Source: a virus. From it: a stretch of 37,808 bases of DNA. The stretch lies in IMG/VR virus record IMGVR_UViG_3300025818_000059, positions 1 to 37,808 of that record; one strand, written 5' to 3'. The notes beneath the pieces are model-generated. The model made no database searches and was not told where the DNA came from. It saw only the letters and a program-made list of their open reading frames with translations. This document shows, one piece after another, positions 28,814-37,364 of the stretch (the first letter of the stretch is position 1; every line of letters starts with the position of its first letter). The translations under genes and the position numbers were made by a program.

Positions 28814-30064
28814 TTACGTAGTAAGCTGTCTAATAAACTTGATAGCAGCAGAATCAGTAAGAACAGCATCGAAACGCATTGTTCCCATCCAACCTATTTG
28901 ATACTTTTCTGCATAACGCTCATCCAATCTGATAAGCTCCATTCCGTTCACAATTCTGATCCAGAACTTAGACCAATCTCCAAAGAATACACTTCTATTA
29001 TCAGCAGCAAGAGTAGAAGGAAGGTCGTTGTTAATGTAAACAGCATCGCCCAACAATCTATCAGGTTGTCCCTGAGTGAAGTTTGGCTCCCATAAATACT
29101 GATCAGCATTAGCCGTAACAGTTAATTTACGGATAGAAGCAGCAATGGCATCATTCATCATAAATCCAACACCAGGACCATTTCTGTAAGCAGGATCAAC
29201 TGAGTGTTGAAGGTCAATTAGCTCATTAGCCGTGATAGCAGCAATAGCAGCAGAAACAACACCCTCAGTAGCAGCATCGTAGAAACCACCAACATTAGCA
29301 GCAGCATCAACATCTCTAGTTACCTTGTTGTTGTATCTACGTCCCATTCTTTCCCCAAGAAGTTCAGCCAACAATCCAACAAACCCAACACCTTCATCTT
29401 GAAGTAATTGTTTAGGAACTTGAATCACGTCAGACGTAATCACATGAGCATCTAATTGCTTAGTACCAAAAGTCAAAGCAGTTGAGCTAGTTGAAGCATC
29501 TGTGTTGATAGCTAGATCCTGTCCTGTATTCGCTGTGTCGTTGATAGTTGGAATAGGGAAAGGATTACCACCACTTGTTCTTATGATTCTTGCAGGACCC
29601 GCACCAGGATTAACCCCGAAAGGGCCGTAATAAGCCATACTCTTAACAACCTCACCAGCAAAGTCCTCCGGTATAACATAGCCACCACCGGTAGTTGTGA
29701 TTGTTTGCTCCGCAGCATTTTGGTAATTAGATAGTGCACTAGCCTCTACGTCAGTCATAGACTTACCTGAAGCATACTTAGCAAAAGCCTCTTTGTAAAT
29801 CTCCTTAGAGGTTTTAAGTGACTCGTTTTGGTTGGCAATATTCTTACCTTGTTGTCCGGCAAGATCATTCTCTTTAGCCTCAATAGCCTCTAAGTCTCTT
29901 ACCTGATTTTCGATGAACTTGTATTCATCATTCATTCGTTCAAACTTCTCTTCTAGGGAAGCATCGAACTTACCGTCAGCAACCTGATCCCTCAGCCCCT
30001 CAATTTCATTCCAAAGGTGGCCTTTTCGATCAAGCAACTTTTGGATATTATTTACGTTGCTCAT
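28814..30064 (-). CDS. major capsid protein, HK97 fold
   Basis: 416 residues. An N-terminal helical scaffold-like delta region (about 1-105, coiled and charged) is followed by the HK97 core. GGGYVIPEDFAGEVVKSM, TFGTKQLDAHVITSDVIQVP, MNDAIAASIRKL and DRLLGDAVYINNDLP are characteristic. The protease encoded next upstream should cleave after the delta region near ITTTGGG. It forms the icosahedral shell. Confidence 0.93.
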   Translation of the reverse strand: MSNVNNIQKLLDRKGHLWNEIEGLRDQVADGKFDASLEEKFERMNDEYKFIENQVRDLEAIEAKENDLAGQQGKNIANQNESLKTSKEIYKEAFAKYASGKSMTDVEASALSNYQNAAEQTITTTGGGYVIPEDFAGEVVKSMAYYGPFGVNPGAGPARIIRTSGGNPFPIPTINDTANTGQDLAINTDASTSSTALTFGTKQLDAHVITSDVIQVPKQLLQDEGVGFVGLLAELLGERMGRRYNNKVTRDVDAAANVGGFYDAATEGVVSAAIAAITANELIDLQHSVDPAYRNGPGVGFMMNDAIAASIRKLTVTANADQYLWEPNFTQGQPDRLLGDAVYINNDLPSTLAADNRSVFFGDWSKFWIRIVNGMELIRLDERYAEKYQIGWMGTMRFDAVLTDSAAIKFIRQLTT

Positions 30065-30908
30065 TATTCAAAAAATTATTGATTTTAAAAACTAAAATTT
30101 GCTTTAATAACGCTTCCCTCGCATCAACGTCAGAAGCAGACACATCGGCCTCTTGGACCATTGTGGTTTCTGTAAGTGTTATGGTTTCAGTCCCATTTGT
30201 AGTAACCATGTTGGCGGGAATTAAATTGTAATCAATTCCTTCAACTGTTACCATAACCGGATTATATTCCATATCATCCTTTTCTTTAGGCGAACCGCCC
30301 GTATCTTTAGGTCCGTTTTTGAACCCGTACTCTTTAAGTTTCTTATTAAAAGATGCCGCTATTTTAGGTGCATATATGGTTTTTGATATAAACCCGTACT
30401 CTTCGGCTGTTTCAGCATCCATCCACGTTTCCTCCGACATTAGCATTTCTATGGTGGCAGAGTCTAGGTTAGAGTTATTTACATAAATGGAAACAAGTTG
30501 ATCTTTAATCTGATCTAGGGTGTCAGCCTCTTTTCTCATGTCATCAGCATCCCCCACCATCATAGTCCAAGGATTATGAATCATTAAGAAGGTTCCTTCC
30601 CTCATTACTCTAGTTCCTCCCGCCATAGCTATAATAGATGCAATAGAAGCAGCTAATCCACTAACCTCAACAGTAAGTTTATCTCTAACATCTTTAAGCA
30701 TATTATAAATAGCAATACCGTCAAAAACGGATCCACCAGGACTGTTTATTAGTAACTTAATAGATGAAAGATTTTTAACCTTATCAAGATCAGCCTTAAA
30801 GTTAGAAGCATCAACGCCCCACATTCCAATCTCATCAAAAATGGTTATTTCCGCTTCGCTCGTAGCATTTTTTTTAGGAATAACCTTTACATCATACCAC
30901 TTCTTCAT
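30048..30908 (-). CDS. ClpP-like head maturation protease
   Basis: 286 residues. LLINSPGGSVFDGIAIYNM, GLAASIASIIAMAGG (nucleophile Ser88) and FLMIHNPW (His111) are the S14 peptidase active-site blocks, followed by EETWMDAETAEEYGF. It trims the capsid and scaffold during prohead maturation. Its end overlaps the capsid gene by 17 bases and its start the portal gene by four. Confidence 0.92.
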   Translation of the reverse strand: MKKWYDVKVIPKKNATSEAEITIFDEIGMWGVDASNFKADLDKVKNLSSIKLLINSPGGSVFDGIAIYNMLKDVRDKLTVEVSGLAASIASIIAMAGGTRVMREGTFLMIHNPWTMMVGDADDMRKEADTLDQIKDQLVSIYVNNSNLDSATIEMLMSEETWMDAETAEEYGFISKTIYAPKIAASFNKKLKEYGFKNGPKDTGGSPKEKDDMEYNPVMVTVEGIDYNLIPANMVTTNGTETITLTETTMVQEADVSASDVDAREALLKQILVFKINNFLNNEQRK

Positions 30909-32212
30909 TCCTTCTTATTGTAAAGTTTATCTGCCAACATTTGAGCTATCATTTGTTGACCTTCTTCTGAATTATAAATGTTATCTATCAGGTCTAAAGG
31001 AACCATATTAGATTGAATAAACAACCTATCACCGCCCTCTATCGGGTTATCTCCATTATACTCTCGAACCTGATTAGGTGTTTTGTAAGCGTTCTGTATT
31101 CCTGTTCTATTCTGCTCTGCAACAGCCATTGCATCAGCTCTAATATAACGCTCCATATCCATGTTTATGTATGCACCATCAAGATCCCTTGCTAACTTTG
31201 TGTTAAGCTCACACTCAAACTTTTCCACCATAGGAGCCAAAGAGTCTTTAAGAAAGGCAATACCCATTTCTTCAATATTTCTGAATGTAGAACCTTGTTG
31301 TAAGTCTTGTATCTTCCAAGGTGGAACACCAAACCATCTAGCAATAGTGTTTACTGAAAAGAACCCCGTTTCAAGAAATTGTGAATCTTCCGGTGGAATT
31401 GAATAAGGGGTGTATTCGGTTTCTACGTTCGTTATCAAATCTCCCCCGTTTTTCTTAGCTATTGCGTGTTTGTCTACTAAGTCTTGGTATTGTTTATCAT
31501 TTAGCCGTGACTTAACGGAAAGAACTCCATCAAACTTACCACCTTGACCAAAGTATTTAGAACCATATCTTCTTCTAGCTAACTCTAAACCTATATCTTC
31601 CCTCGCCCTTGAAATAGGTGGAATACCAACAACCCCATCACCAAGATTTGCCACGTGAATTATCCTATCGGGAGATAAACGCCTAGCATCTCCATCTTCG
31701 GAAGTGATTTCGTAAATTATTTTTTGATCAACACCATCCCCTTTTTTAATCACTTTTACCTTAGATGGATGGTGAATAAAAAAACCAGTAATAGGCTTTA
31801 GTCTTGAAACCCTTATCGGTTCAATGTAACAATTTCCCCACAATGTATAATGCATTGCCGCCCTTTCCATAAGGGTGTTTCCGTTCATGTACGGAAGTGG
31901 CTGTTTGAATAATTTTAAAAGAGAATGATCAATTTTCTCTTTTCTATTTCTTGTCTCTCTGTAAATATTTATAGGAAAATAAGAAAAAGGACCTGAATAA
32001 GCCCTTACACACGCCCAAACAGCAGAAAATGTTAAAGCTTTTTGTTCGTTTACATCTTCTCCGGAAGCCGTTGAATCACCACCACCTAATATCTGAGCTA
32101 CCGTAAAGCCGTTTATTTGTCGGTCTGGATTTTCTAAGGTAAAATTACTAAACCCTAAAGAGTGACCAATAGCATCATAAGTCCTTTTAAAGAAGGATTC
32201 TTTCTTATCCAA
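30905..32212 (-). CDS. portal protein, HK97 gp3 family
   Basis: 435 residues. FSAVWACVRAYSGPFSYFPI, TLMERAAMHYTLWGNCYIEP and FFSVNTIARWFGVPPWKI are the portal family blocks. The dodecamer forms the DNA channel and docks terminase. The best start is a TTG at 32212. The frame has a stop a few codons upstream and no ATG before the conserved part, so the insertion just upstream may have removed the original start. An 11-codon ORF runs over the same bases in another frame. Confidence 0.9.
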   Translation of the reverse strand: MDKKESFFKRTYDAIGHSLGFSNFTLENPDRQINGFTVAQILGGGDSTASGEDVNEQKALTFSAVWACVRAYSGPFSYFPINIYRETRNRKEKIDHSLLKLFKQPLPYMNGNTLMERAAMHYTLWGNCYIEPIRVSRLKPITGFFIHHPSKVKVIKKGDGVDQKIIYEITSEDGDARRLSPDRIIHVANLGDGVVGIPPISRAREDIGLELARRRYGSKYFGQGGKFDGVLSVKSRLNDKQYQDLVDKHAIAKKNGGDLITNVETEYTPYSIPPEDSQFLETGFFSVNTIARWFGVPPWKIQDLQQGSTFRNIEEMGIAFLKDSLAPMVEKFECELNTKLARDLDGAYINMDMERYIRADAMAVAEQNRTGIQNAYKTPNQVREYNGDNPIEGGDRLFIQSNMVPLDLIDNIYNSEEGQQMIAQMLADKLYNKKE

Positions 32213-32241
32213 TCGTAATGTTGTTTATCGTCATAAACATT

Positions 32242-32285
32242 TAAGAGGAAAGGGTTAGCTAACCGTAAGATAAATAATCCTCTTA
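32242..32285. repeat. nested palindrome upstream of portal
   Basis: TAAGAGGA (32242-32249) and TCCTCTTA (32278-32285) form eight-base arms around the perfect palindrome GGTTAGCTAACC (32253-32264). In the portal 5' leader this could be an operator or an RNA hairpin. Confidence 0.6.
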
Positions 32286-32351
32286 TACTATATTATAACG
32301 ACAAAACAAAAAAAAAGTTGTGTTTTTTTTATTTTTTTTACTACCTAAATT

Positions 32352-32393
32352 CGGTCATACTGCTCGTCCCTACGGGCACTCCGGTACAGACCG
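32352..32393. repeat. GC-rich hairpin beside the cassette boundary
   Basis: CGGTC (32352-32356) with GACCG (32389-32393), and inside it TGCTCG (32361-32366) with CGGGCA (32373-32378) around the loop TCCCTA. The outer stem ends at the GTTAAC box that marks the cassette end, so this may be a second degenerate recombination site or a terminator remnant of a former neighbouring cassette. Confidence 0.5.
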
Positions 32394-32444
32394 TTAACAT
32401 TTTATAAAAGGCATTAAAACGCTTTTTATGTCGGCGTTATGCGC
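32393..32444 (-). repeat. attC-like site, downstream end of cassette
   Basis: GTTAAC (32393-32398), then stem ATAAAAGG (32404-32411), loop CATTAAAACG (32412-32421), stem CTTTTTAT (32422-32429), then GTTATGCGC (32436-32444). Read with the gene it begins GCATAAC two bases after the stop codon and ends GTT. The site is an imperfect direct repeat of 33264-33318. The loop is identical and the stem sequence differs with pairing kept. Confidence 0.6.
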
Positions 32445-33271
32445 AATTAGATATTGAACTTTACATTTATAACCCCATTCTTTTGGAATGCAACTATCTC
32501 TTGATTAAAACCGTCAAGTTTTCTTTTGTACATTTTTGCACCATTTCTACAATCTGTCTTGTAAAATAATCCGCAATCTTCTTTTATTTCGTTAAAAATT
32601 TCAAGTTCGTTTTCTAAGTCATATACTTTGTCTTGCAATAGCTTTATCTCGGATTTATGCTTTCTTATTAATTTATAGTATTCTTGCTTAAATTTTTCCC
32701 TTAATTCCTTCATTTCCTTGTATTCTGGTATATGTATTATGTGCTTGTATGAATTCTGACTTATAAGATGCTTTTCTATTTCCGTTATTGAATTGACTGT
32801 TTTAATTATGTCAATTTCCAAGCAAAAAAGATTACTTTTTTTTATTTTCTTTTCCTTACGTTCTCCTATGTAAGAACTTTTTGCAAATTCTACTAAATAC
32901 CTTTCATCGCCTATATAACCTATTGCATCTGGTATGTAGTCATCAATTTTTTTCTCTAACTCAACTTTGTCAAAAATTAAGACATCAGACCCATTGATAA
33001 CATACGGCAATTTTACCTTTCTTACTTTCTCAAAGATTGCTTTATATGCTTTATGTACGGCAGACTCTAAAGAACAATTAGAATCATCAATATGATAAAA
33101 ATGGTCTGATATAATATCACCTCCCCTTAGTTTTACATCAGAACCACAATTACACCTATAAATTATTCCCTTTTTAGCACTTTCTATGTCGACAACATTG
33201 TTATTTTCATCAAATGCAAAAGGTATTTTAAATGTTTTAGCCATATTATTTGTTTTAAAAAAAGCGCATAA
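32398..33271 (-). mobile_element. integron-like single-gene cassette (874 bp)
   Basis: One gene lies between two related hairpin sites. If recombination joins at G|TT, as at integron attC sites, the excised circle would carry GCGCATAAC ... GTTATGCGC, perfectly complementary 9-mers. The two present-day sites have only partly matching outer boxes, as expected when each is a hybrid of cassette and host site. The gene starts 20 bases inside one end and stops two bases before the other site, the compact layout of cassettes. It separates terminase from portal, which are normally adjacent. No integron integrase gene is in the window. Boundaries assume this model. Confidence 0.55.
32447..33244 (-). 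CDS. CoiA-like PD-(D/E)XK nuclease (cassette cargo)
   Basis: 265 residues from MAKTFKIPFAFDE. An N-terminal zinc-like patch has CNC (31-33), His48/His51 and Cys57. SLESAVHKAYKAIFEK follows, then the PD of IPDAIGY (105-106) and LVEFAKSSY with Glu119 and Lys122, then LFCLEIDI. This order matches competence CoiA-like nuclease-fold proteins seen in bacterial accessory regions. The C-terminal third is a coiled coil. Catalysis is plausible but unproven. The frame extends to 33310 only because the hairpin site happens to be open; the ATG at 33244 is the sensible start. It is more AT-rich than its neighbours. A role in exclusion of competing phages or in DNA uptake or recombination is speculation. 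Confidence 0.65.
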   Translation of the reverse strand: MAKTFKIPFAFDENNNVVDIESAKKGIIYRCNCGSDVKLRGGDIISDHFYHIDDSNCSLESAVHKAYKAIFEKVRKVKLPYVINGSDVLIFDKVELEKKIDDYIPDAIGYIGDERYLVEFAKSSYIGERKEKKIKKSNLFCLEIDIIKTVNSITEIEKHLISQNSYKHIIHIPEYKEMKELREKFKQEYYKLIRKHKSEIKLLQDKVYDLENELEIFNEIKEDCGLFYKTDCRNGAKMYKRKLDGFNQEIVAFQKNGVINVKFNI

Positions 33272-33318
33272 CAATTTATAAACCACATTAAAACGATGGT
33301 TTATACTCAACGTTACCC
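33264..33318 (-). repeat. attC-like site, upstream end of cassette
   Basis: GCGCATAAC (33264-33272), perfect nine-base stem TATAAACCA (33277-33285) / TGGTTTATA (33297-33305) around loop CATTAAAACGA, then CTCAA and CGTTACCC (33311-33318). The terminase stop codon TAA lies inside the terminal box (GGGTAAC on the minus strand). Confidence 0.6.
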
Positions 33319-35010
33319 AATATTAGTAAAATAATTGTAATCTAACAACTTTAACTCTAATAATTTTTGAACACAAGTAGCTAACGCAGTAGATCCGTCT
33401 ATTCTTTTATTAGGATTATCCTTCACCATCATCTTATCGCCATGATTTCCCACCTTTATTTCCGTGTTAGTTAGATTCCACCTCATTACCGGATTAAATA
33501 AAAAGTTCATGCTATTTTTATACAACAAGTGTTCTATGTAGTTAATAGCCGGACTGAGATAAAACCCTTGCCCAACCTTTTCCATAAATCCTTCTTGAAC
33601 ATAATTACTATCCTTCATAAAAGTAGCCAAAGAAGATAGATACTTAGGGTCACAGGCCATTGTTTGAACATCGTATTTATCCATTTCTTCATTCATATAC
33701 CTAGCCATTTCATCATATTCCACCGTATCCCCCTCGAAAACCGTGATATAACCCTTATCTACCCATCTTTGATAGTCAACCTCGTCAAATCGCTGCTTTT
33801 TGATCTTTTCTTGAGGTATCCAGAAGTGAGACTTAACAACAACCCGACCTTCTATATCAGGAAAAACTAACACAAAAGCGTTTAAATCACCCCCCGCAGA
33901 AAGGTCAACGCCGGCTCCACAAGTAGCCCCAATAAGTGATTCTTCATCAATTTCCTCGTTATTTGCCTTAATTACATCAGTAGGAACCCAAATACTAGCC
34001 TGATCAAGCCATAATCCTGCATTTTTGATGTAAATATTAACGGCCTCGCTACCTTTGACAGATTCAGCCTCTAATTTACGCTCTTTTAGGTACGACCACA
34101 AGGTTTCTGAGTAATCCACCATAGGATTAGATTTAGCCCACATCTTCAGGTCGTTTTTTTCTTCCTCAGCATCCAACTCGAACATTATAGCTAGATTTCT
34201 GTCTGCATCTATATTCCCCTCTAATGTACTTACCGCCTTTTGCCTTAAAACAGAGTAACAAGGACCGTCTTTATTGTGACCTGGTGAGGTTATGACTAAT
34301 GTTAGTGGGTTTTTCCTCTGACCCTGACCCGACTTAATTGTTTCAAGTAAGACAGAATCCTTCGCTTCGTGGAACTCGTCAATAACTCCGATAGATGGAT
34401 TCCCTCCATCACCTGGATTCTTTGGCATTGCCTCAATTTTTCCTCTACGGTTAATGTCTTCATAAGTAATTTTTATTGTTTCTTCCTTGTGAGTAAAGAC
34501 CTTTAGTGGTCCTGAGTTGTTCTTATTGTCTATTTTTAGCCACAAATCGCGTAATTGTGGTGACTTTTTGATGATTTCCCCCGTTTTTCCGGTACAAATC
34601 AACGCTTGATCCCTAGAATTTGCCCCATGTAGAATTTCAGGGTAGGTATCATGGTATAATAGCAGCTCTATAAGGCTGACTATCGAAACGTAGAAGGTTT
34701 TAAAGTTTTTACGGGCTACCTGAATGTATGCTTCCCTAAATCGCCTCTCACCACTCTCTTTGTACTTCCATCCGTAGATTTGCTCGAACCAAAAGGCAAA
34801 AGGCGGTGGTATAGAGTTTTTAATTCGTAATTCAGGGATATGTACTATCTCTTCAGCAAAGAAGTTTACCCGATTTATCTCATCTACGTCCCAAATAAGA
34901 TCATCCCTCTCTAAATCGGATAAAAACCTCTCCGCAGCAAGCCTCACCCATTTCCCAACTAAAACCCTGCCGTTTATTACATCATGTGCATATTGTTCGG
35001 CCTTAGTCAC
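33313..35010 (-). CDS. terL: terminase large subunit
   Basis: 565 residues. A Walker A-like VARKNFKTF (deviant, as in HK97 terminases), Walker B IGVIDEFHEAK, a coupling TLVITSPG, then the nuclease domain GAGVDLSAGGDLNAF and a C-terminal KRIDGSTALATC aspartate. It pumps and cuts DNA at the portal. Its normal partner, portal, is now about 1.1 kb away because of the cassette. Its last codon and stop fall in the attC-like site, so the C-terminal residues may have changed on insertion. Confidence 0.92.
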   Translation of the reverse strand: MTKAEQYAHDVINGRVLVGKWVRLAAERFLSDLERDDLIWDVDEINRVNFFAEEIVHIPELRIKNSIPPPFAFWFEQIYGWKYKESGERRFREAYIQVARKNFKTFYVSIVSLIELLLYHDTYPEILHGANSRDQALICTGKTGEIIKKSPQLRDLWLKIDNKNNSGPLKVFTHKEETIKITYEDINRRGKIEAMPKNPGDGGNPSIGVIDEFHEAKDSVLLETIKSGQGQRKNPLTLVITSPGHNKDGPCYSVLRQKAVSTLEGNIDADRNLAIMFELDAEEEKNDLKMWAKSNPMVDYSETLWSYLKERKLEAESVKGSEAVNIYIKNAGLWLDQASIWVPTDVIKANNEEIDEESLIGATCGAGVDLSAGGDLNAFVLVFPDIEGRVVVKSHFWIPQEKIKKQRFDEVDYQRWVDKGYITVFEGDTVEYDEMARYMNEEMDKYDVQTMACDPKYLSSLATFMKDSNYVQEGFMEKVGQGFYLSPAINYIEHLLYKNSMNFLFNPVMRWNLTNTEIKVGNHGDKMMVKDNPNKRIDGSTALATCVQKLLELKLLDYNYFTNIG

Positions 35011-35368
35011 CGGCTATCATTTTTTCCAACGGACTCTTAGCTTCGGTAGTCGGGGCAACCTTTCCCTTCAACTTTTCATAGTCAGAAGGTGTCAACCCGA
35101 ACTTAGGGCTAAGTTTGTCTATCACACTCCTAGCCTTTACTTGGACATTCATCCAAGGACCCTCACTCTTCCACCCCGTCTTAGCCTCTTGATACTTTCC
35201 ATAGGTGTTCTGATCATCTACACCCTCATGGTACTTACTAAACTCATGAGCTAGTTGGCTAAGTTCCATACTAAATCCATCATTAGCATCTCCCCGTTCC
35301 TCTAGTATAGAAACTAGGTGATCAAAATACTCCCTAGCTAGTTTCGATAAATATGGGGCGGGTGTCAT
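35003..35368 (-). CDS. terS: terminase small subunit (P27 family)
   Basis: 121 residues. PAPYLSKLAREYFDHLVSIL, LSQLAHEFSKYHEGV and LSPKFGLTPSDYEKLKG match the P27-type small terminase. It recognises the packaging site and loads TerL. It overlaps TerL by eight bases and the small gene upstream by four (ATGA). Confidence 0.88.
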   Translation of the reverse strand: MTPAPYLSKLAREYFDHLVSILEERGDANDGFSMELSQLAHEFSKYHEGVDDQNTYGKYQEAKTGWKSEGPWMNVQVKARSVIDKLSPKFGLTPSDYEKLKGKVAPTTEAKSPLEKMIAGD

Positions 35369-35553
35369 CGCTTTGATCCTCTTTTGCCTTTTCCACTAAA
35401 CCAAAATTCGCTATAAGCCTCTTTTGGAAAAAAACCATAAAGAATCTTAGTTTTATTTTCATTCCAAACCTTAACATTAGGAATGAGCCTAGTTTCATCC
35501 GCATTAGGCATACGTAAATAAAGTTGCTCATAGCAAATTACTATCTGATTCAT
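35365..35553 (-). CDS. hypothetical small protein
   Basis: 62 residues, MNQIVICYEQLYLRMPNADE...GFFPKEAYSEFWF then a basic tail. It joins both neighbours through ATGA overlaps, so it is preferred over a 65-codon ORF in another frame at 35334-35531. Function unknown. It may assist the exonuclease or terminase between which it lies. Confidence 0.65.
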   Translation of the reverse strand: MNQIVICYEQLYLRMPNADETRLIPNVKVWNENKTKILYGFFPKEAYSEFWFSGKGKRGSKR

Positions 35554-36464
35554 AGTTTTCCTGTTTTAAAGTAAGCAAACATCTCATCTAAGGCTTTCTT
35601 GTTATCGTCTGTAATCTTAGCCTTTTCTTCAACTTTCTTCAATACTCTATTCCACCGTCCAATTTTAGGAGAAACATAGTCACGATAATGCATGGGTAAC
35701 TCAAACCCGTACTCCTCAAGGTAAGCACTATACTCTACCTTCCAGTTCTTAGCACACCTCCCGTTGTTATTCACTATCAATGGTTCTAAGGGTGGTCGCT
35801 CATTCGCTAGATAATAGCCAGACAACTCCTTCAACCACTTAATCGTCTTTTCGTGAGCATCATCAACATTTACAAAGTGAGCTGCCATCAAACCGTCATC
35901 CTTACTAATGTACTCAATCAAAGCGGGTACGCCCTCTTCTTTAGCGTAAAATCCCGCTTGAAGCCAATGGTTAGGGGCGGGTTCCCTTTCCCTTATAGGA
36001 AACATCTGTGAAGATACACTCTTCAATTCTGTTATCCAGGTTCGGGGTTCAATAGGAGAATTAGACCTAATTTTTTCAACTAGGTCTTTTTTCCATCCCG
36101 TAAGATTATCAGCAGACCTGGCTCTGTCCCTCATCCCATCATAAGAAAGAAAGAAATCAAGCCGACCACTAATGCCCACCATATCACTAGTGGGTTCTCT
36201 TGTAACTCTTTTTTCATCTTGAATCAAAAGCCCCGTTATCTCGTAAAGTTCCTTAACCTCATCCTCCAACCTATTACCCATCTTGAACTTTCGTTGGGAT
36301 CTTGCATTTGGTGGATGTGACTGAGGTTTGTTTTTCATCTTCATCCAAACATCAAACACCGAACCACCTAACTCCGAAGCGTAAACATAGTCACGCTCTT
36401 TAGGTTCTTTATCACGGTATTCCTGTGATATAACCTCGTTCATTAGGTCTGATATACTTATCAA
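35550..36464 (-). CDS. PD-(D/E)XK exonuclease (Cas4/RecB-like)
   Basis: 304 residues. GNRLEDEVKELYE (Glu67), SGRLDFFL (Asp103), ITELKS (Glu146, Lys148) and LQAGFYAK (Gln169) form the complete RecB-family nuclease site. Paired with the SSB-like gene just upstream it resembles a phage recombination pair in which an exonuclease resects ends for annealing. ATGA overlaps on both sides. Confidence 0.85.
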   Translation of the reverse strand: MISISDLMNEVISQEYRDKEPKERDYVYASELGGSVFDVWMKMKNKPQSHPPNARSQRKFKMGNRLEDEVKELYEITGLLIQDEKRVTREPTSDMVGISGRLDFFLSYDGMRDRARSADNLTGWKKDLVEKIRSNSPIEPRTWITELKSVSSQMFPIREREPAPNHWLQAGFYAKEEGVPALIEYISKDDGLMAAHFVNVDDAHEKTIKWLKELSGYYLANERPPLEPLIVNNNGRCAKNWKVEYSAYLEEYGFELPMHYRDYVSPKIGRWNRVLKKVEEKAKITDDNKKALDEMFAYFKTGKL

Positions 36465-37159
36465 AATGGTAAGTCATCTTCAACAACAGAAGTATTCTCA
36501 GGCTCAGGGGTCAAAGCGGGTTCTTCATAAACATTGTGTTGCTTGTAATCCGCTTTAAAGGAATCCGGCTTAGGGCTATAAAGATATGATTGTAAGTCCT
36601 TATCCATGTCAACACATCTAGCTAGTATGTCCTCTCTTCTTTTAGACTTCTTAACAAGTGGTTGATAATATTTAGTTGCTCCCTTTGTTTGCTGAACGGG
36701 ATCACAAGTCAAAACAATTACGTTTCCTTCATCACCAATCTTAGCTTCTATCCAAGGACCAACAGAAGAACCGTACAATTTAAAGTTGACAAGTTCTAGC
36801 TCAGAACTATCAGGGTCTATCAAAGCGGCATAAACAGACTTAGCATACTTAGCTCCGGCAGGGAATGACCCTTTTATTTCTTTGTACAAACCATTAGCGA
36901 TAGAACCGCCACCCATGTAACCAACAACTAACTGTTCTTCATTAAGGTTATGAACCTCGTTACTAAAGATGCCTTTTCCTTTATCGACATCAAACCCCGT
37001 AATACAAGATAGCTCGTCAAGAACTACAATGTAAATAGGTCCTTCAATAAATACCTCAGACTCTTTTTCTTTATCCCAATAGCGGAACTTTCCGGAACCT
37101 CCCTTCCACTCTATGTAGCGAGAAACGGGACTTGTTTTTTTAGGACTAGATAAACTCAT
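36461..37159 (-). CDS. SSB-like single-stranded DNA-binding protein
   Basis: 232 residues. There is no canonical OB signature I can point to, but the acidic C-terminal tail ends SVVEDDLPF, the protein-interaction tip of bacterial SSB proteins (DDIPF). The N-terminal half has strand-rich, aromatic segments (YIEWKGGSGKFRYWDKEKE) suited to ssDNA binding. It precedes the exonuclease in the operon. Alternative: an annealing protein that borrowed an SSB tail. Confidence 0.7.
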   Translation of the reverse strand: MSLSSPKKTSPVSRYIEWKGGSGKFRYWDKEKESEVFIEGPIYIVVLDELSCITGFDVDKGKGIFSNEVHNLNEEQLVVGYMGGGSIANGLYKEIKGSFPAGAKYAKSVYAALIDPDSSELELVNFKLYGSSVGPWIEAKIGDEGNVIVLTCDPVQQTKGATKYYQPLVKKSKRREDILARCVDMDKDLQSYLYSPKPDSFKADYKQHNVYEEPALTPEPENTSVVEDDLPF

Positions 37160-37181
37160 GTTTTTAATAAATTTTAGTTGT

Positions 37182-37313
37182 TTAAATATAACACTTTTTT
37201 TTGTGTTTTTTCTTTCTATTATAAAGTTTCTTAGAAGCTACTACTCTAACCTTCATAGCTAATCGGGAGCTGTGTTCTAATCGCCGTTTCTTTTTTTTCT
37301 CTATTCTTTTCAT
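37182..37313 (-). CDS. small highly basic protein
   Basis: 43 residues, nearly half Lys or Arg (MKRIEKKKKRRLEHSSRLAM, then VRVVASKKLYNRKKKHKKKC). It could bind nucleic acid or be a ribosome-associated peptide. It is the first ORF behind the right-end promoter and leader, and its stop lies in a TTATATTTAAAC sequence that could also serve as a promoter for the SSB-like gene. Supported only by position and composition. Confidence 0.45.
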   Translation of the reverse strand: MKRIEKKKKRRLEHSSRLAMKVRVVASKKLYNRKKKHKKKCYI

Positions 37314-37364
37314 AAGGTAGAATACTATGTTAATAGCAATGTCTTAGATTGGAGTGTTTCTCTA

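Larger units (their letters stand above)
32213..32397. other. intergenic region upstream of portal
   Basis: No gene. It contains the hairpin at 32242-32285, an A9/T8 inverted repeat (32308-32330), and the GC-rich hairpin at 32352-32393 that touches the cassette boundary. A TTTG-to-TAGTATAA arrangement on the minus strand near 32286-32310 could be a weak promoter for the portal operon. Confidence 0.5.

Noticed and set aside
35334-35531. 65-codon minus-strand ORF
   Set aside because: The competing frame 35365-35553 joins both neighbours by ATGA overlaps. This one does not.
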